38,686 nucleotides of DNA from Oscillospiraceae bacterium (GTDB taxonomy: Bacteria; Bacillota; Clostridia; Oscillospirales; Oscillospiraceae). The translations under genes were made by a program, and so were the position numbers. How positions within the stretch are numbered: position 1 is the first letter of the stretch; every line of letters starts with the position of its first letter. This document shows positions 1 through 7,986 of this stretch, piece by piece. The stretch spans positions 1-38,686 of the forward strand of contig SVKZ01000008.1 in NCBI GenBank assembly GCA_015068165.1, in the 5' to 3' direction. The notes beneath the pieces are model-generated. The model was not told the origin of the DNA. It saw only the letters and a program-made list of their open reading frames with translations, and made no database searches.

Positions 1-1292
1 CGAAGACATTCGGGAACGACCACAGAGCCGTCTGCTCGCTGGTTCTGTTCCACAATAGCGGGGAAAATCCGGGAGGTTGCAAGACCGGAGCCGTTCAGAG
101 TGTGAACAAAGTCAATCTTTCCGTCAGCCCGGCGGTAACGGATATTGCCGCGGCGCGCCTGGTAGTCCCGGGCGTTGGATACGGAGGAAACCTCCTTATA
201 GCCGTTCATAGAGGGGATCAGAATCTCAATATCGTAAGTCCGAGCCATAGAAGCGGAGCAATCCCCTGCTGCCAGCTTTACGGTACGGAAATGCAGACCC
301 AAACCGGCAACCAACTTTTCGGCTTTGGTTACCAACTCCTCAAAAGCTTCGTCAGAGCCTTCGGGGGTGGTAAACTGGAACATTTCCACCTTATTAAATT
401 GGTGTCCGCGAACCATACCCCGCTCGTCAGCCCGGTGAGAGCCGGCTTCCCGACGGAAACAGGGAGTGTATGCAAAGAATTTCTTGGGGAGATCGGCCTC
501 TGTCAGAATTTCGTCTCTGTAAACAGAGGCAAGTGCGGCTTCTGCGGTGGGCAGCATATAGAAAGTGCCGCCTTCCGTGGGATGGTTGGCAATTTTGAAC
601 ACTTCGTCAGCGAATTTGGGGAACTGACCGGCGGTGAGACCGCACTGGTACTCCAACATATGGGGCGGCAGGATAAAATCGTAGCCGTCAGAAATGTGGG
701 TATCAATAAAGTAGTTCAGCAGCGCCCATTCTAAGCGTGCGCCCATACCGGTGTACATCCAGTTGCCGCCGCCAGCTAATTTTACGCCACGCTCGTAGTC
801 GATAAGCCCCAAATCCTGGCACAAATCCACGTGATGCTTAGGCTCAAAATCAAAGCTGTGCTTTTCACCAATATAGCGCAAAGGCTCATTATTTTCCTTT
901 CCTCCCGGGAGAAGGTCGGGATCGGGCAGGTTGGGAAGGCTCAGCATAGCAGTATAGAACTGCTCTTCCAGCTCGCGGAGCTTCAGCTTATCGTCAGCAA
1001 TGGCTTCGTCAATAGCAACGGAAGTGGCCATATTGGCATTGATCTGGGCTTCAATGGCGGAAATATCCTGACCTTTTCTTTCAGCGCCTTTTTTCATACC
1101 GAACAGCTTGCCGTTTTCCTTGGAAAGCTTATTTTTCTCGGCGGTTTTGGTCTCTGTAGCGGTTTTCAGACCGCGAACCTGCACATCTAATTCTAAGATG
1201 CGGTCAATAATATCGTCGCAGTCCACTTCCTTTGCCCGCAGACCGGCTTTTACCGCATCCGGGTTTTCTTTAATGCGTTTGATGTCTAACAT
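1..1292 (-). CDS. serS: seryl-tRNA synthetase (3' end cut by window)
   Basis: Charges tRNA(Ser) with serine in the cytoplasm. About 430 residues are visible, and only the last few C-terminal residues lie outside the window. The N-terminal half (residues about 1-110) is the long antiparallel coiled-coil tRNA-binding arm, starting MLDIKRIKENPDAV. Class II motif 2 is seen as FRREAGSHRADERGMVRGHQ and motif 3 as LNGSGLATSR. The ATG at 1292 has an AAGGAG ribosome site eight bases upstream. It follows parB and the PspC gene on the same strand with 12 bases to the PspC stop, so it is probably their last co-transcribed gene. No T-box leader is visible in front of it, although many Firmicute synthetase genes have one. 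The family call is certain. Confidence 0.97.
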   Translation of the reverse strand, partial: MLDIKRIKENPDAVKAGLRAKEVDCDDIIDRILELDVQVRGLKTATETKTAEKNKLSKENGKLFGMKKGAERKGQDISAIEAQINANMATSVAIDEAIADDKLKLRELEEQFYTAMLSLPNLPDPDLLPGGKENNEPLRYIGEKHSFDFEPKHHVDLCQDLGLIDYERGVKLAGGGNWMYTGMGARLEWALLNYFIDTHISDGYDFILPPHMLEYQCGLTAGQFPKFADEVFKIANHPTEGGTFYMLPTAEAALASVYRDEILTEADLPKKFFAYTPCFRREAGSHRADERGMVRGHQFNKVEMFQFTTPEGSDEAFEELVTKAEKLVAGLGLHFRTVKLAAGDCSASMARTYDIEILIPSMNGYKEVSSVSNARDYQARRGNIRYRRADGKIDFVHTLNGSGLATSRIFPAIVEQNQRADGSVVVPECL

Positions 1293-1304
1293 TCCAAAAT
1301 CTCC

Positions 1305-1502
1305 TTATTCCTCGATAACATCCGGCTCTACAGGCATAATAATCATACATAATATATATGCGAGCACGCCACTGCCGCCAGCAACCGCTAAAATAATCCA
1401 AAGCAGGCGGATTACAGTGGGGTCAAGATTCAAATATTTTGCGATACCTGCGCAAACACCGTCAATTTTCTTATCTGTGCGGGATTTATATAGCTTTTTC
1501 AT
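1305..1502 (-). CDS. PspC-domain small membrane protein
   Basis: A 65-residue protein made almost entirely of a PspC domain. It has a basic N-terminus (MKKLYKSRTDKKIDGVCAGI), the family-typical GVCAGIAKYLNLDPTVIRLLW stretch, and one hydrophobic segment at about residues 34-57. PspC proteins sit in the cytoplasmic membrane and act in phage-shock-type envelope stress responses. A single short PspC protein in Clostridia has no settled role. It lies between parB (10 bases upstream) and serS, all on the minus strand, so it is probably co-transcribed with the partition genes. No other psp gene is in the window. Confidence 0.85.
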   Translation of the reverse strand: MKKLYKSRTDKKIDGVCAGIAKYLNLDPTVIRLLWIILAVAGGSGVLAYILCMIIMPVEPDVIEE

Positions 1503-1512
1503 TGTATTTCTC

Positions 1513-2379
1513 CTACTTCTTTAGCTTCATCAGGGCATCCAGCAGAAGCTGCAAGTCCTCTGGACCGTAGAATTCCAGCTCAAAACGGCCCTTTCTCTTA
1601 CCGTTTACGATCCGAACACCACGGCCGAGAATTTTAGAAAGGTCTTTTTCACATTCGGAAATATAATCCACCTGTAGGGGAACATATTCCTTTTGCGCTG
1701 GCTCTCTGGTGAGATTTTTACACAGCAGCTCTGCCTGACGGACGGAAAGTCCAAGAGCGCTGATTTTCTGCGCTACTTCTGCCTGTTTTTTTGGGTCTTT
1801 TATGGTAAGAATTGCCCGGGCGTGGCCGGCAGACAGTTCACCTTTGCGCACACGCTCCAATACAGCGGGTGCCAAAGACAAAAGCCGCAGGGCATTTGCC
1901 ACAGCAGGACGGGATTTTCCTACCCGTGTGGCTGCTTCTTCCTGGGTGAGGGCAAAATCCTCAATTAAACTCTGATAACCCAGGGCTTCTTCTACAGGAT
2001 TTAAGTCTTGGCGCTGAAGGTTCTCAATCAGAGCAAGCTCCATAGCCTTTTTGTCGTCGGCTTCGATAATTACTGCGGGAACTTCGGTCAAACCGGCCAT
2101 TCGGGCCGCACGCCAACGCCGCTCACCGGCGATAATTTGAAAATATCCCGAGGGAAGCTCCCGAACGGTCAGTGGTTGCAGGATACCGTGAACAGAAATC
2201 GAATCCGCAAGTGCCTGCAATTCTTCCTCGTCAAAGTCTTTTCGAGGCTGATTTTGGTTGTTTTCTACTTTTTGAATCGGCAGCAGACGGTACGGCGTGT
2301 TTTCCGCAGGGGTTTCCACCACATCCAGCATCAATGCGCCAAGGCCTCTGCCTTTTCCCATACCTTTAGGAGTCGCCAT
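1513..2379 (-). CDS. parB: ParB/Spo0J chromosome partition protein
   Basis: Binds parS DNA as a CTP-dependent clamp and loads SMC for chromosome segregation. At 288 residues it is of normal length. It has a basic N-terminal ParA-stimulating tail (MATPKGMGKGRGLGALM), the CTPase motif GERRWRAARMAGL at about residues 85-97, the second motif region ENLQRQDLNPVEEALGYQ, a helix-turn-helix around residues 130-160, and a C-terminal dimerisation domain ending at LMKLKK. The gene starts four bases after parA, the usual soj-spo0J arrangement. Two matching parS sites lie just upstream of parA, so the system is complete in cis. The call is certain. Spo0J is the equivalent Bacillus name. Confidence 0.97.
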   Translation of the reverse strand: MATPKGMGKGRGLGALMLDVVETPAENTPYRLLPIQKVENNQNQPRKDFDEEELQALADSISVHGILQPLTVRELPSGYFQIIAGERRWRAARMAGLTEVPAVIIEADDKKAMELALIENLQRQDLNPVEEALGYQSLIEDFALTQEEAATRVGKSRPAVANALRLLSLAPAVLERVRKGELSAGHARAILTIKDPKKQAEVAQKISALGLSVRQAELLCKNLTREPAQKEYVPLQVDYISECEKDLSKILGRGVRIVNGKRKGRFELEFYGPEDLQLLLDALMKLKK

Positions 2380-2383
2380 TGAA

Positions 2384-3145
2384 TCACCTCTTTAGTTTTG
2401 AAATAATCTCCGCAGCCATGTTCCGATAAGCCTCGGCTCCGCGGCTGGATTTATCGTAAGCGCCAACGGGTAAGCCGTGGCTGGGCGCCTCGGCAAGCCG
2501 GACATTTCTCGGAATTACCGTGGCGAACACCTTGCCGGGGAAGTGTTTTCGCACTTCTTGCGCCACTTGTGTGGAGAAATTCGTACGTCCGTCAAACATA
2601 GTCAGCGCTACACCAAAAATTTCAAGCTGCGGGTTAATGCGCTTTTTAATAAGACGTAGTGTATTCATCAGATCCGCAAGACCCTCAAGTGCATAATACT
2701 CACATTGTACAGGGATTAAGATGCTGTCAGCAGCAGCCAGAGCATTAATACTTAACAGTTCAAGGGACGGCGGGCAATCAATAAAAATCACGTCATATTG
2801 ATCTTTTACAGCCATCAACGCTTTCTTCAATCGCATATTAGGGGAGTCCATCCCAATCAATTCCACAGCAGCACCCGCGAGATCTGAAACAGAGGGAAGC
2901 ACATCCCCGTATTTTGTGGCAACAATTGCTTCACCGGCGGGCATATCGTTAATAATCACATCATAAACAGATTTCTTTAGTTTTCTCTTATCAAGGCCCA
3001 AACCAGATGTACCGTTCGCCTGAGGGTCAAAATCGCACAGCAGCACTTTTTTGCCCGCCTCGGTCAACGCCGCCGTCAGATTGACTGCGCTGGTGGTTTT
3101 ACCAACTCCACCTTTTTGATTTACCACAGCAATTATTCTACCCAT
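2384..3145 (-). CDS. parA: ParA/Soj chromosome partition ATPase
   Basis: A 253-residue ParA-type ATPase that works with ParB in chromosome segregation and, in Bacillus, in control of replication initiation. The deviant Walker A motif KGGVGKTTSAVN lies at residues 10-21, with CDFDPQAN after strand 2 and the DCPPSLELLSINAL Walker B region at about residues 123-136. The start codon follows an AAAGGAAA ribosome site. The upstream gap to the zinc-ribbon gene (81 bases) carries two parS palindromes, one within 25 bases of the start codon, so ParB binding could also autoregulate the operon (inference). Confidence 0.97.
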   Translation of the reverse strand: MGRIIAVVNQKGGVGKTTSAVNLTAALTEAGKKVLLCDFDPQANGTSGLGLDKRKLKKSVYDVIINDMPAGEAIVATKYGDVLPSVSDLAGAAVELIGMDSPNMRLKKALMAVKDQYDVIFIDCPPSLELLSINALAAADSILIPVQCEYYALEGLADLMNTLRLIKKRINPQLEIFGVALTMFDGRTNFSTQVAQEVRKHFPGKVFATVIPRNVRLAEAPSHGLPVGAYDKSSRGAEAYRNMAAEIISKLKR

Positions 3146-3168
3146 TTTCTATTTCCTTTCGCACTAAG

Positions 3169-3184
3169 TGTTTCACGTGAAACA
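3169..3184. promoter_or_regulatory. parS site 1
   Basis: A perfect 16-base palindrome, TGTTTCACGTGAAACA, identical to the consensus bacterial parS. It lies 23 bases upstream of parA. ParB encoded next door is the expected ligand. Confidence 0.96.
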
Positions 3185-3202
3185 CAGATATTCGTAAATA
3201 AA

Positions 3203-3218
3203 TGTTTCACGTGAAACA
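3203..3218. promoter_or_regulatory. parS site 2
   Basis: A second identical TGTTTCACGTGAAACA palindrome whose centre is 34 bases from that of the first, close to three helical turns. The pair sits between parA and the zinc-ribbon gene. Tandem parS sites at the par locus indicate an origin-proximal chromosomal location by analogy with Firmicutes. Confidence 0.96.
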
Positions 3219-3226
3219 TTTTGCCA

Positions 3227-3553
3227 TCACCATGGAAACCTGACCGTATGCACAAAGTCAGGTACGCCATATACGCATATGTATATCAGCGTGATAGACA
3301 GAAGAAGCAGCAACAGCGACATAATCGCCAACGCGCCGGCTAAGCGGCGGGCGGCTCGCCTTGTTATAGAAAGATTCTCTTCAAGAGAGCCAAACAACTC
3401 GTGCGTTTGCTTTTTCTGCGAAATAGGGGAGGGCTGGACGGGAATAATAGCGGGCGTTCCTTTTTCTACAGGATAAGCCTCCATTGCTTGCAAACATTCA
3501 TCGCAAAATACAGCTGTGCCGACCGTGTCTTTGTTGCAATTCAGGCAGCTCAA
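3227..3553 (-). CDS. zinc-ribbon, single-pass membrane protein of unknown function
   Basis: A 108-residue protein. The N-terminus carries C3-x2-C6 and C17-x2-C20, a compact zinc ribbon. A Pro/Ser/Gln-rich linker follows, then a basic patch (RRAARR) and one strong transmembrane helix at about residues 70-96 (ALAIMSLLLLLLSITLIYIC), with a short tail. The topology suggests a cytoplasmic zinc ribbon anchored by a C-terminal helix. It is the first gene of the minus-strand run into parA-parB, with 81 bases before parA and no terminator seen, so it may be co-transcribed with them. I do not recognise a named family or function. Confidence 0.75.
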   Translation of the reverse strand: MSCLNCNKDTVGTAVFCDECLQAMEAYPVEKGTPAIIPVQPSPISQKKQTHELFGSLEENLSITRRAARRLAGALAIMSLLLLLLSITLIYICVYGVPDFVHTVRFPW

Positions 3554-3603
3554 ATTACATCCCTCTCTCTCTGTGAAAATGTATCTTATGGATACCTTAT
3601 TAT

Positions 3604-3632
3604 ATTATATATCATTTTTTCGCTTTCGTAAA
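3604..3632 (-). promoter_or_regulatory. sigma-A type promoter for the zinc-ribbon/par genes
   Basis: On the minus strand TTTACG (-35) and TATAAT (-10) are separated by 17 bases, and the -10 box ends about 50 bases before the zinc-ribbon start codon. Several overlapping TATA-like registers exist in this AT-rich patch, so the exact box is uncertain. Confidence 0.5.
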
Positions 3633-3715
3633 GCCTAAAATTGCAAAAACAGGCCCCAAAGTATGAACAAACTGTAAACATTAGTAAATTTACTGAAAAA
3701 TCTATAAAATACCTA

Positions 3716-3744
3716 TTGACAATCAATTGACTATATAATATAAT
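3716..3744 (+). promoter_or_regulatory. strong sigma-A type promoter for the DUF1836 gene
   Basis: TTGACA and TATAAT with a 17-base spacer, a perfect consensus match. Transcription should begin near 3751, about 26 bases before the TTG start codon. Confidence 0.85.
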
Positions 3745-3776
3745 TACAGTACCACAAGAAAAGAAAGGGTGATTGT

Positions 3777-4346
3777 TTGGGCTGGATTATGCCGGGAACG
3801 GTATTGGCTGCACAACGGGAAAAAGACGGAGACGGAGAGCGTATGCTCCGGTCGCTGTATCTTGGAGGCGACATTTCCCTGGCGCAGGTAGCCGCTGTAA
3901 CGGGGTTAGAGCCGTACACGGTGCAAAATTGGGTGAAACGGGGCTTTTTGACGGCGCCTATTGGAAAAAAGTACTCCCTTAACCAACTTTGCCGAATCAT
4001 CAACATCAATATGCTGCGGGGTGTGTTTTCTTTGGAGCGCACTTGCGGCCTGCTTGGCTATATCAACGGCCGGCTGAATGACCATACAGACGACATTATC
4101 AGCGATGCGGATCTGTATTTTATGTTTGTCAGCCTTGCAGCCCGGGCGCAGCAGCTTACAAGGCCCGAAGCCTGCGACCGGATCCTTGTGGAAATGCTTC
4201 GGGATTACGCGGAGCCCTATCCCGGCGCAAAGGAACGTGTAAGCAACGTGCTAAAAGTTATGTTAACCGCTTATCTCGCAGCAAGAATGCGGAATTCTGC
4301 CGACCGTATGCTTACACAGATGGAAGAAGAAACAAAGAAAAGTTAG
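3777..4346 (+). CDS. DUF1836 family helix-turn-helix protein
   Basis: A 189-residue protein with a MerR-like helix-turn-helix near the N-terminus (DISLAQVAAVTGLEPYTVQNWVKRG, about residues 31-55), then a helical domain typical of DUF1836. It is probably a DNA-binding regulator, with unknown targets. I chose TTG at 3777 as start because AGAAAGGG lies seven bases upstream, while the first in-frame ATG (3789) is too far from it. The promoter upstream is near perfect. hflK begins 51 bases downstream with no terminator visible, so it could be co-transcribed. Confidence 0.8.
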   Translation: MGWIMPGTVLAAQREKDGDGERMLRSLYLGGDISLAQVAAVTGLEPYTVQNWVKRGFLTAPIGKKYSLNQLCRIININMLRGVFSLERTCGLLGYINGRLNDHTDDIISDADLYFMFVSLAARAQQLTRPEACDRILVEMLRDYAEPYPGAKERVSNVLKVMLTAYLAARMRNSADRMLTQMEEETKKS

Positions 4347-4397
4347 TTTATTCGCAAAAAAGCATAAGCAAAACCATATTTTTAAGGAGTGAAAGTT

Positions 4398-5396
4398 ATG
4401 GAAATTAAATTTAACGGCGCAAGCTACAGCAGCGGCGGAGGGCAAAGTCCTGTACCCAAATCCTTTGACCCCCGGAAATTTGGCAAAGGGTTTGTGGTAG
4501 GCCTTTTGGCTGTACTGCTGATCATCGGAATTGCAACCAGCTTCTATACGGTGGACGATAAGCAGCAGGCGGTGGTTACCACCTTTGGCAAGGTAACGGA
4601 CATTACCGATGCCGGTGTGCATTTTAAGCTGCCTTTCGGCATCCAAAAGGTGCAAACGGTAGACGTTCACGTTTATCAGAAGATTGAACTGGGCTACACC
4701 TCCGACAAGAATAACCAATATGTAACCGACACATCGGAAAGCACTATGATTACCGGCGATTATAACATTGTAAATGTGGATTTCTTTGTCGAATACAAGA
4801 TTTCTGACCCGGTAGCCTTCCTGTATGCCTCCGTAGATCCGGAGATGATCCTGAAAAACCTGATTCAAAGCCAGGTTCGTAATGTGGTAGGTTCTTCGAC
4901 GGTAGATGCGGTGCTTACCGACGGCAAGGAAAATATCCAAATGCAGGTTCGGGAGCTGGTTATGGAAATATTGGCGGAATACGACATCGGTCTTTCTTTG
5001 GTAGATGTGCGCATTCAGGACTCCGAGCCTCCCACAAAGGCGGTTGTCGAAGCCTTTAAGGCGGTGGAAACCGCAAAACAGCAGGCAGAAGCCGTTGTAA
5101 ATGACGCAAAGGCTTACCAAAACGCAAAGCTGCCCTCTGCAAAAGCAGAAGCAGATAAACTGATTCAGAATGCCGAGTACCTGAAGCAGAAGCGTATTAA
5201 CGAGGCAAAAGAAAAGGTAGCAATGTTTACCGCCCTTTATGAAGAATTTGCCCGCAACCCGGAAATTACCCGCAGCCGTATGTATTATGAAGCAATTTCC
5301 CGCATTTTGCCCGGCGTAAAGGTGTATATCAACACCGGAAACGGCAATTCTGTGGATATGCTTCTGCCCCTGGAATCTCTGATAGGAGGTAACTAA
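4398..5396 (+). CDS. hflK: HflK-like SPFH/band 7 membrane protein
   Basis: A 332-residue SPFH-domain protein, the larger partner of HflC. HflK and HflC form a membrane-anchored cage that modulates the FtsH protease in proteobacteria. A short Gly/Ser-rich cytoplasmic N-terminus precedes one transmembrane helix (about residues 31-50, VVGLLAVLLIIGIATSFYTV), then the SPFH domain and a long Ala/Glu/Lys-rich coiled coil (about residues 210-285). The start is ATG 4398, since AAGGAG at 4384-4389 lies at the right distance and overlaps the earlier in-frame GTG. hflC follows after three bases. The pair is well known in Gram-negatives and less common in Firmicutes. Confidence 0.88.
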   Translation: MEIKFNGASYSSGGGQSPVPKSFDPRKFGKGFVVGLLAVLLIIGIATSFYTVDDKQQAVVTTFGKVTDITDAGVHFKLPFGIQKVQTVDVHVYQKIELGYTSDKNNQYVTDTSESTMITGDYNIVNVDFFVEYKISDPVAFLYASVDPEMILKNLIQSQVRNVVGSSTVDAVLTDGKENIQMQVRELVMEILAEYDIGLSLVDVRIQDSEPPTKAVVEAFKAVETAKQQAEAVVNDAKAYQNAKLPSAKAEADKLIQNAEYLKQKRINEAKEKVAMFTALYEEFARNPEITRSRMYYEAISRILPGVKVYINTGNGNSVDMLLPLESLIGGN

Positions 5397-5399
5397 GCT

Positions 5400-6281
5400 A
5401 TGAAAAAAGGATATATTATCATTGCTGCAATTTTGTTGCTTGTGGTGATGGTTGCAGCGAGCAGCTTTTATGTGGTAGAGGAGAATCAGTACGCCTGTAT
5501 TTTCCGCTTCTCCGAAATCGTGGAAACCAAAAACGCCCCCGGTCTTTACTTCAAAGTACCCTTTATAGACGAAATCCGGTACTACACAAAGGCCACGATG
5601 CTCTACGATATCCCGCCCTCTGAGGTCATTACCTTAGATAAGCAGAATATGACCGTTGACTGCTATATTCTGTGGTGCATTTCCGATCCTCAGCAGTTTT
5701 ACCGTTCCGTAGGCACGGTTTCCGAGGCGGAAGTCCGTTTGGACGCCAGCACCTACAGTGCCCTCAAGCGGGCTATGGGTCAGCTTGCCCAGGCAGACAT
5801 CATCAACCTGGAGGACGGCGCAGAGCGCAACGAAATCTATGAAAGCATCGCCACAACCGTAGATAAGGACGCTGCAGGCTATGGCATTAAGGTTTTGGAT
5901 GTAAAAATCAAGCAGTTTGACCTGCCCGACTCCAACCTGAATGCGGTTTATAACCGTATGATCTCCGAGCGGAACCAGATGGCGGAAAAATTCGCGGCAG
6001 ACGGTAATTACGAAGCCTCCATTATCCGCAATGAGGTGGATAAGCAGGTAAATATCATCGTTTCCGATGCGGAAGCAAAAGCCGCAGAGCTGGAAGCCGA
6101 GGGCGAAAGTGAGTATATGCGCCTGCTTGCCGAGGCTTATAACTCCAAGGATAAGCGGGAATTTTACGAATTTACCCTGGCACTGGAAGCTCTGGAAAGC
6201 AGCTTAACCGGCGATAATAAGACGGTTATCCTGGACAGAGATTCCGATTTGGCAAAAATCCTGATGGGCGCAGATAAGTAA
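5400..6281 (+). CDS. hflC: HflC-like SPFH/band 7 membrane protein
   Basis: A 293-residue partner of HflK. It has an N-terminal transmembrane helix (about residues 4-24, GYIIIAAILLLVVMVAASSF) followed by the SPFH domain beginning VVEENQYACIFRFSEIVET, as in HflC. A coiled-coil region follows around residues 190-240 (EVDKQVNIIVSDAEAKAAEL). It overlaps no other gene and is coupled to hflK by an AGGAGG site lying at the hflK stop. The operon ends in the hairpin at 6332-6359. No ftsH is in the window, so the partner protease must be elsewhere (inference). Confidence 0.88.
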   Translation: MKKGYIIIAAILLLVVMVAASSFYVVEENQYACIFRFSEIVETKNAPGLYFKVPFIDEIRYYTKATMLYDIPPSEVITLDKQNMTVDCYILWCISDPQQFYRSVGTVSEAEVRLDASTYSALKRAMGQLAQADIINLEDGAERNEIYESIATTVDKDAAGYGIKVLDVKIKQFDLPDSNLNAVYNRMISERNQMAEKFAADGNYEASIIRNEVDKQVNIIVSDAEAKAAELEAEGESEYMRLLAEAYNSKDKREFYEFTLALEALESSLTGDNKTVILDRDSDLAKILMGADK

Positions 6282-6293
6282 TACAGAATGATT

Positions 6294-6318
6294 GTAGGGG
6301 ACGGGTTTCCCGTCCCGC
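6294..6318 (+). repeat. dispersed GTAGGG hairpin repeat, copy 1
   Basis: A 25-base intergenic unit that begins GTAGGGG and folds as GGGACGGG-TTT-CCCGTCCC. A copy with one base difference lies in reverse orientation at 9060-9084. Units with the same GTAGGG lead but different hairpins are at 9111, 9196, 14940, 15073 and 34854. Confidence 0.75.
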
Positions 6319-6331
6319 TATAAAAAGCAAA

Positions 6332-6371
6332 ACGGCCTGCTGAAAATTCAGCAGGCCGTAATATGTTTTTT
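6332..6371. terminator. bidirectional intrinsic terminator between hflC and the SdpI-like gene
   Basis: A perfect 13-base stem (6332-6344 with 6347-6359) closed by a two-base loop. On the minus strand it is followed by a T-rich run (TTTGCTTTTT), and on the plus strand by six T a few bases later. It separates convergent genes. Confidence 0.85.
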
Positions 6372-6828
6372 ATCTTTGCCCGCGGCGGTAGCCGTCCCGG
6401 TCGTAACGAATGATTAAAAAGATATTCAGAGCAAGAACAGCAAGCCCGGTGAGGATAACCTCAATCACAAGGCAAATTGCGGCGGTGGTCAGCAGGGTTA
6501 AGGTGTCTTTGCCGATGAGCACAAGATTGACGATAATCATTGCCAGCGTCAGCACACCGCCTAAACACATATAAATGAAGCCGGCAAGCTTTTGGGTGTA
6601 CTTCCAGGCATCAACACTGCCCATACCGAAATATGTACGGTAGCCGAAAATGTGATTGGCTTCCTTAATGGGCTTAAAGAAGTAGGCAAGACCCAGGCCG
6701 CCGAGAATAAGCGGGGGCAAAAGGATCAGAATCCTTGCAAAAACCTCCATAATACCCACAACAAGGGAAATGTCCGGCAGCAGAGCCGCAGGATCAAATT
6801 CCTTCAATAAATTCATTATGGCATCCAT
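6370..6828 (-). CDS. SdpI/YhfL family membrane protein
   Basis: A 152-residue integral membrane protein with about four hydrophobic segments (near residues 22-50, 80-105, 110-135 and a final one at the C-terminus). The loop IFGYRTYFGMGSVDAWKYTQ after the first segments matches the GYRT...S...W signature of the SdpI family, named for the Bacillus immunity protein against the SDP toxin. Most family members outside the sdp locus have unknown roles, and no toxin gene is visible here. It begins nine bases after the nrdR stop, so the two share a transcript. Confidence 0.75.
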   Translation of the reverse strand: MDAIMNLLKEFDPAALLPDISLVVGIMEVFARILILLPPLILGGLGLAYFFKPIKEANHIFGYRTYFGMGSVDAWKYTQKLAGFIYMCLGGVLTLAMIIVNLVLIGKDTLTLLTTAAICLVIEVILTGLAVLALNIFLIIRYDRDGYRRGQR

Positions 6829-6837
6829 AGGGACTCC

Positions 6838-7293
6838 TTATTTTTCTTCCAAAAACTGATTGATTTCGTGAATAAAGCTCTGCACGTCCTGAAAACGGCG
6901 ATAGACGGAGGCAAAACGGATGTATGCCACCTCGTCCAGAGGCTTGATCCGTGCCATTACCAGCTCGCCGATATGGTCTGTACTGACCTCCCGGGATAAG
7001 GTGTTCTGCAAGGTTTGCTCAATCTCGGTGGCGATCCGATCCAAATCCGCAATATCTACCTGCCGCTTGTCAAAGGCGTGCATCATAGAATTGATAACCT
7101 TGGTGCGGTCAAAATTTTGCCGGGAACCGTCCCGCTTAACAACAATGATAGGCTGACTCTCCAGACTTTCGTGGGTAGTAAAGCGCTTCTGACAGGAAAG
7201 ACATTCCCGACGGCGGCGGATGCTGAATCCGTCCTCTGCGTGGCGGGAGTCGATTACTTTGCTGTCCTCATATCCGCAAAAGGGACATTTCAT
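6838..7293 (-). CDS. nrdR: transcriptional repressor NrdR
   Basis: A 151-residue zinc-ribbon/ATP-cone repressor of ribonucleotide reductase genes. The start is canonical (MKCPFCGYEDSKVIDSR), with the second Cys pair in RRECLSCQKRFTTHE. The ATP-cone follows (IIVVKRDGSRQNFDRTKV onward, about residues 49-140). I use ATG 7293 rather than the in-frame ATG at 7311 because GGAAGG lies ten bases before it and the family starts there. No nrd reductase gene is in the window. It is the first gene of a two-gene transcript with the SdpI-like protein. Confidence 0.96.
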   Translation of the reverse strand: MKCPFCGYEDSKVIDSRHAEDGFSIRRRRECLSCQKRFTTHESLESQPIIVVKRDGSRQNFDRTKVINSMMHAFDKRQVDIADLDRIATEIEQTLQNTLSREVSTDHIGELVMARIKPLDEVAYIRFASVYRRFQDVQSFIHEINQFLEEK

Positions 7294-7327
7294 AGGCAAA
7301 ATTCCTTCCATACTTTCTAATATTTGG

Positions 7328-7356
7328 ATTATAACAGAATAAAAACCCGGTGTCCA
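7328..7356 (-). promoter_or_regulatory. sigma-A type promoter for nrdR
   Basis: On the minus strand TGGACA and TATAAT are separated by 17 bases. The -10 box lies about 35 bases before the nrdR ATG. Confidence 0.8.
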
Positions 7357-7447
7357 GCTTTTTTTACCGAAAGGGCAAAAAGCGGGGATTATGGGTTGCT
7401 ATTTTGGTAAAAATAGGATAAACTATAAAAAAGGGGAGGCGAGAGAT

Positions 7448-7852
7448 GTGTCGAGAAAAGGAAAGATAGCCCTTATCTGGGCTATAATGTATGTTTTATG
7501 TACGATATTGGGGTTTATCCGTACCGAAAACGGCCTTTTACAGGCGATATTTGCCCTTATTTCCATCGGCTTTTTCCTGCCTGGGGGAATTCTCCTGTAC
7601 GAAGCAGTTGGCGCGAAAGACAAAAAGACCATTCGCGTTATTCGCTATCTAAGCATTGCCTCTCTTTCTCTTACGGTACTGACCCTCATCGGCAATGTGC
7701 TGACGCTGCCATCCACAGAGGCAGTGGGAGATCGGATGTACGGATTGCTTATCGTGGTATCCACCCCGATGATCAGCAGCCAGGCCTGGGTTATCAGCCT
7801 CTTTTTATGGTCCTGCCTGCTGTTCGGCAGCTTTGTAAAGAAGAAAAAATGA
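7448..7852 (+). CDS. small integral membrane protein of unknown function
   Basis: About 134 residues with four predicted transmembrane segments: near the N-terminus (IALIWAIMYVLCTILGF), LLQAIFALISIGFFLPGGILLY, LSIASLSLTVLTLIGNVL, and a C-terminal one (WVISLFLWSCLLFGSFV) before a KKKK tail. I place the start at GTG 7448 because GGAGG lies eight bases upstream. A longer ATG-led reading has no ribosome site. A weak TTGCTA-17-TAAACT promoter is possible at 7396-7424. It ends in its own terminator, so it is a monocistronic unit. I do not recognise the family. Confidence 0.7.
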   Translation: MSRKGKIALIWAIMYVLCTILGFIRTENGLLQAIFALISIGFFLPGGILLYEAVGAKDKKTIRVIRYLSIASLSLTVLTLIGNVLTLPSTEAVGDRMYGLLIVVSTPMISSQAWVISLFLWSCLLFGSFVKKKK

Positions 7853-7854
7853 GA

Positions 7855-7880
7855 AAAGACCGCCATATGGCGGTCTTTTT
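7855..7880 (+). terminator. intrinsic terminator
   Basis: A perfect palindromic hairpin (AAAGACCGCCAT and its complement) directly followed by T residues, three bases after the stop of the small membrane protein. Confidence 0.9.
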
Positions 7881-7889
7881 AGTTGGTAA

Positions 7890-7953
7890 TGGATAGTTGA
7901 CAACTGACAAATATGGTATTGGTCAAGTCGATACCATATTTGTCAACTATCCA
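7890..7953. repeat. intergenic inverted repeat
   Basis: A right arm of 23 bases (7931-7953) is complementary to the left arm (7890-7919), which carries a seven-base insertion CTGACAA. The arms contain the motif TTGACAA/TTGTCAA that recurs at other gene boundaries in the window (9269, 13635, 34755). Confidence 0.65.
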
Positions 7954-7986
7954 CGCTTAAACTGTCAACTTTACAGCAGATTTCCC

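Noticed and set aside
1290-1310. T-box leaders for serS and hisS
   Set aside because: The gaps upstream of both genes are too short, and the AGGGTGGTACCGCG-type T-box word is absent.
3146-3226. Chromosome replication origin next to parS
   Set aside because: Only the two parS palindromes are seen. There is no DnaA-box cluster, dnaA or dnaN in the window.
4389-4397. GTG at 4389 as the hflK start
   Set aside because: It lies within the AAGGAG ribosome site that serves ATG 4398.
4263-5120. A 285-codon minus-strand frame opposite hflK
   Set aside because: Shadow of hflK, with no promoter or ribosome site in that orientation.
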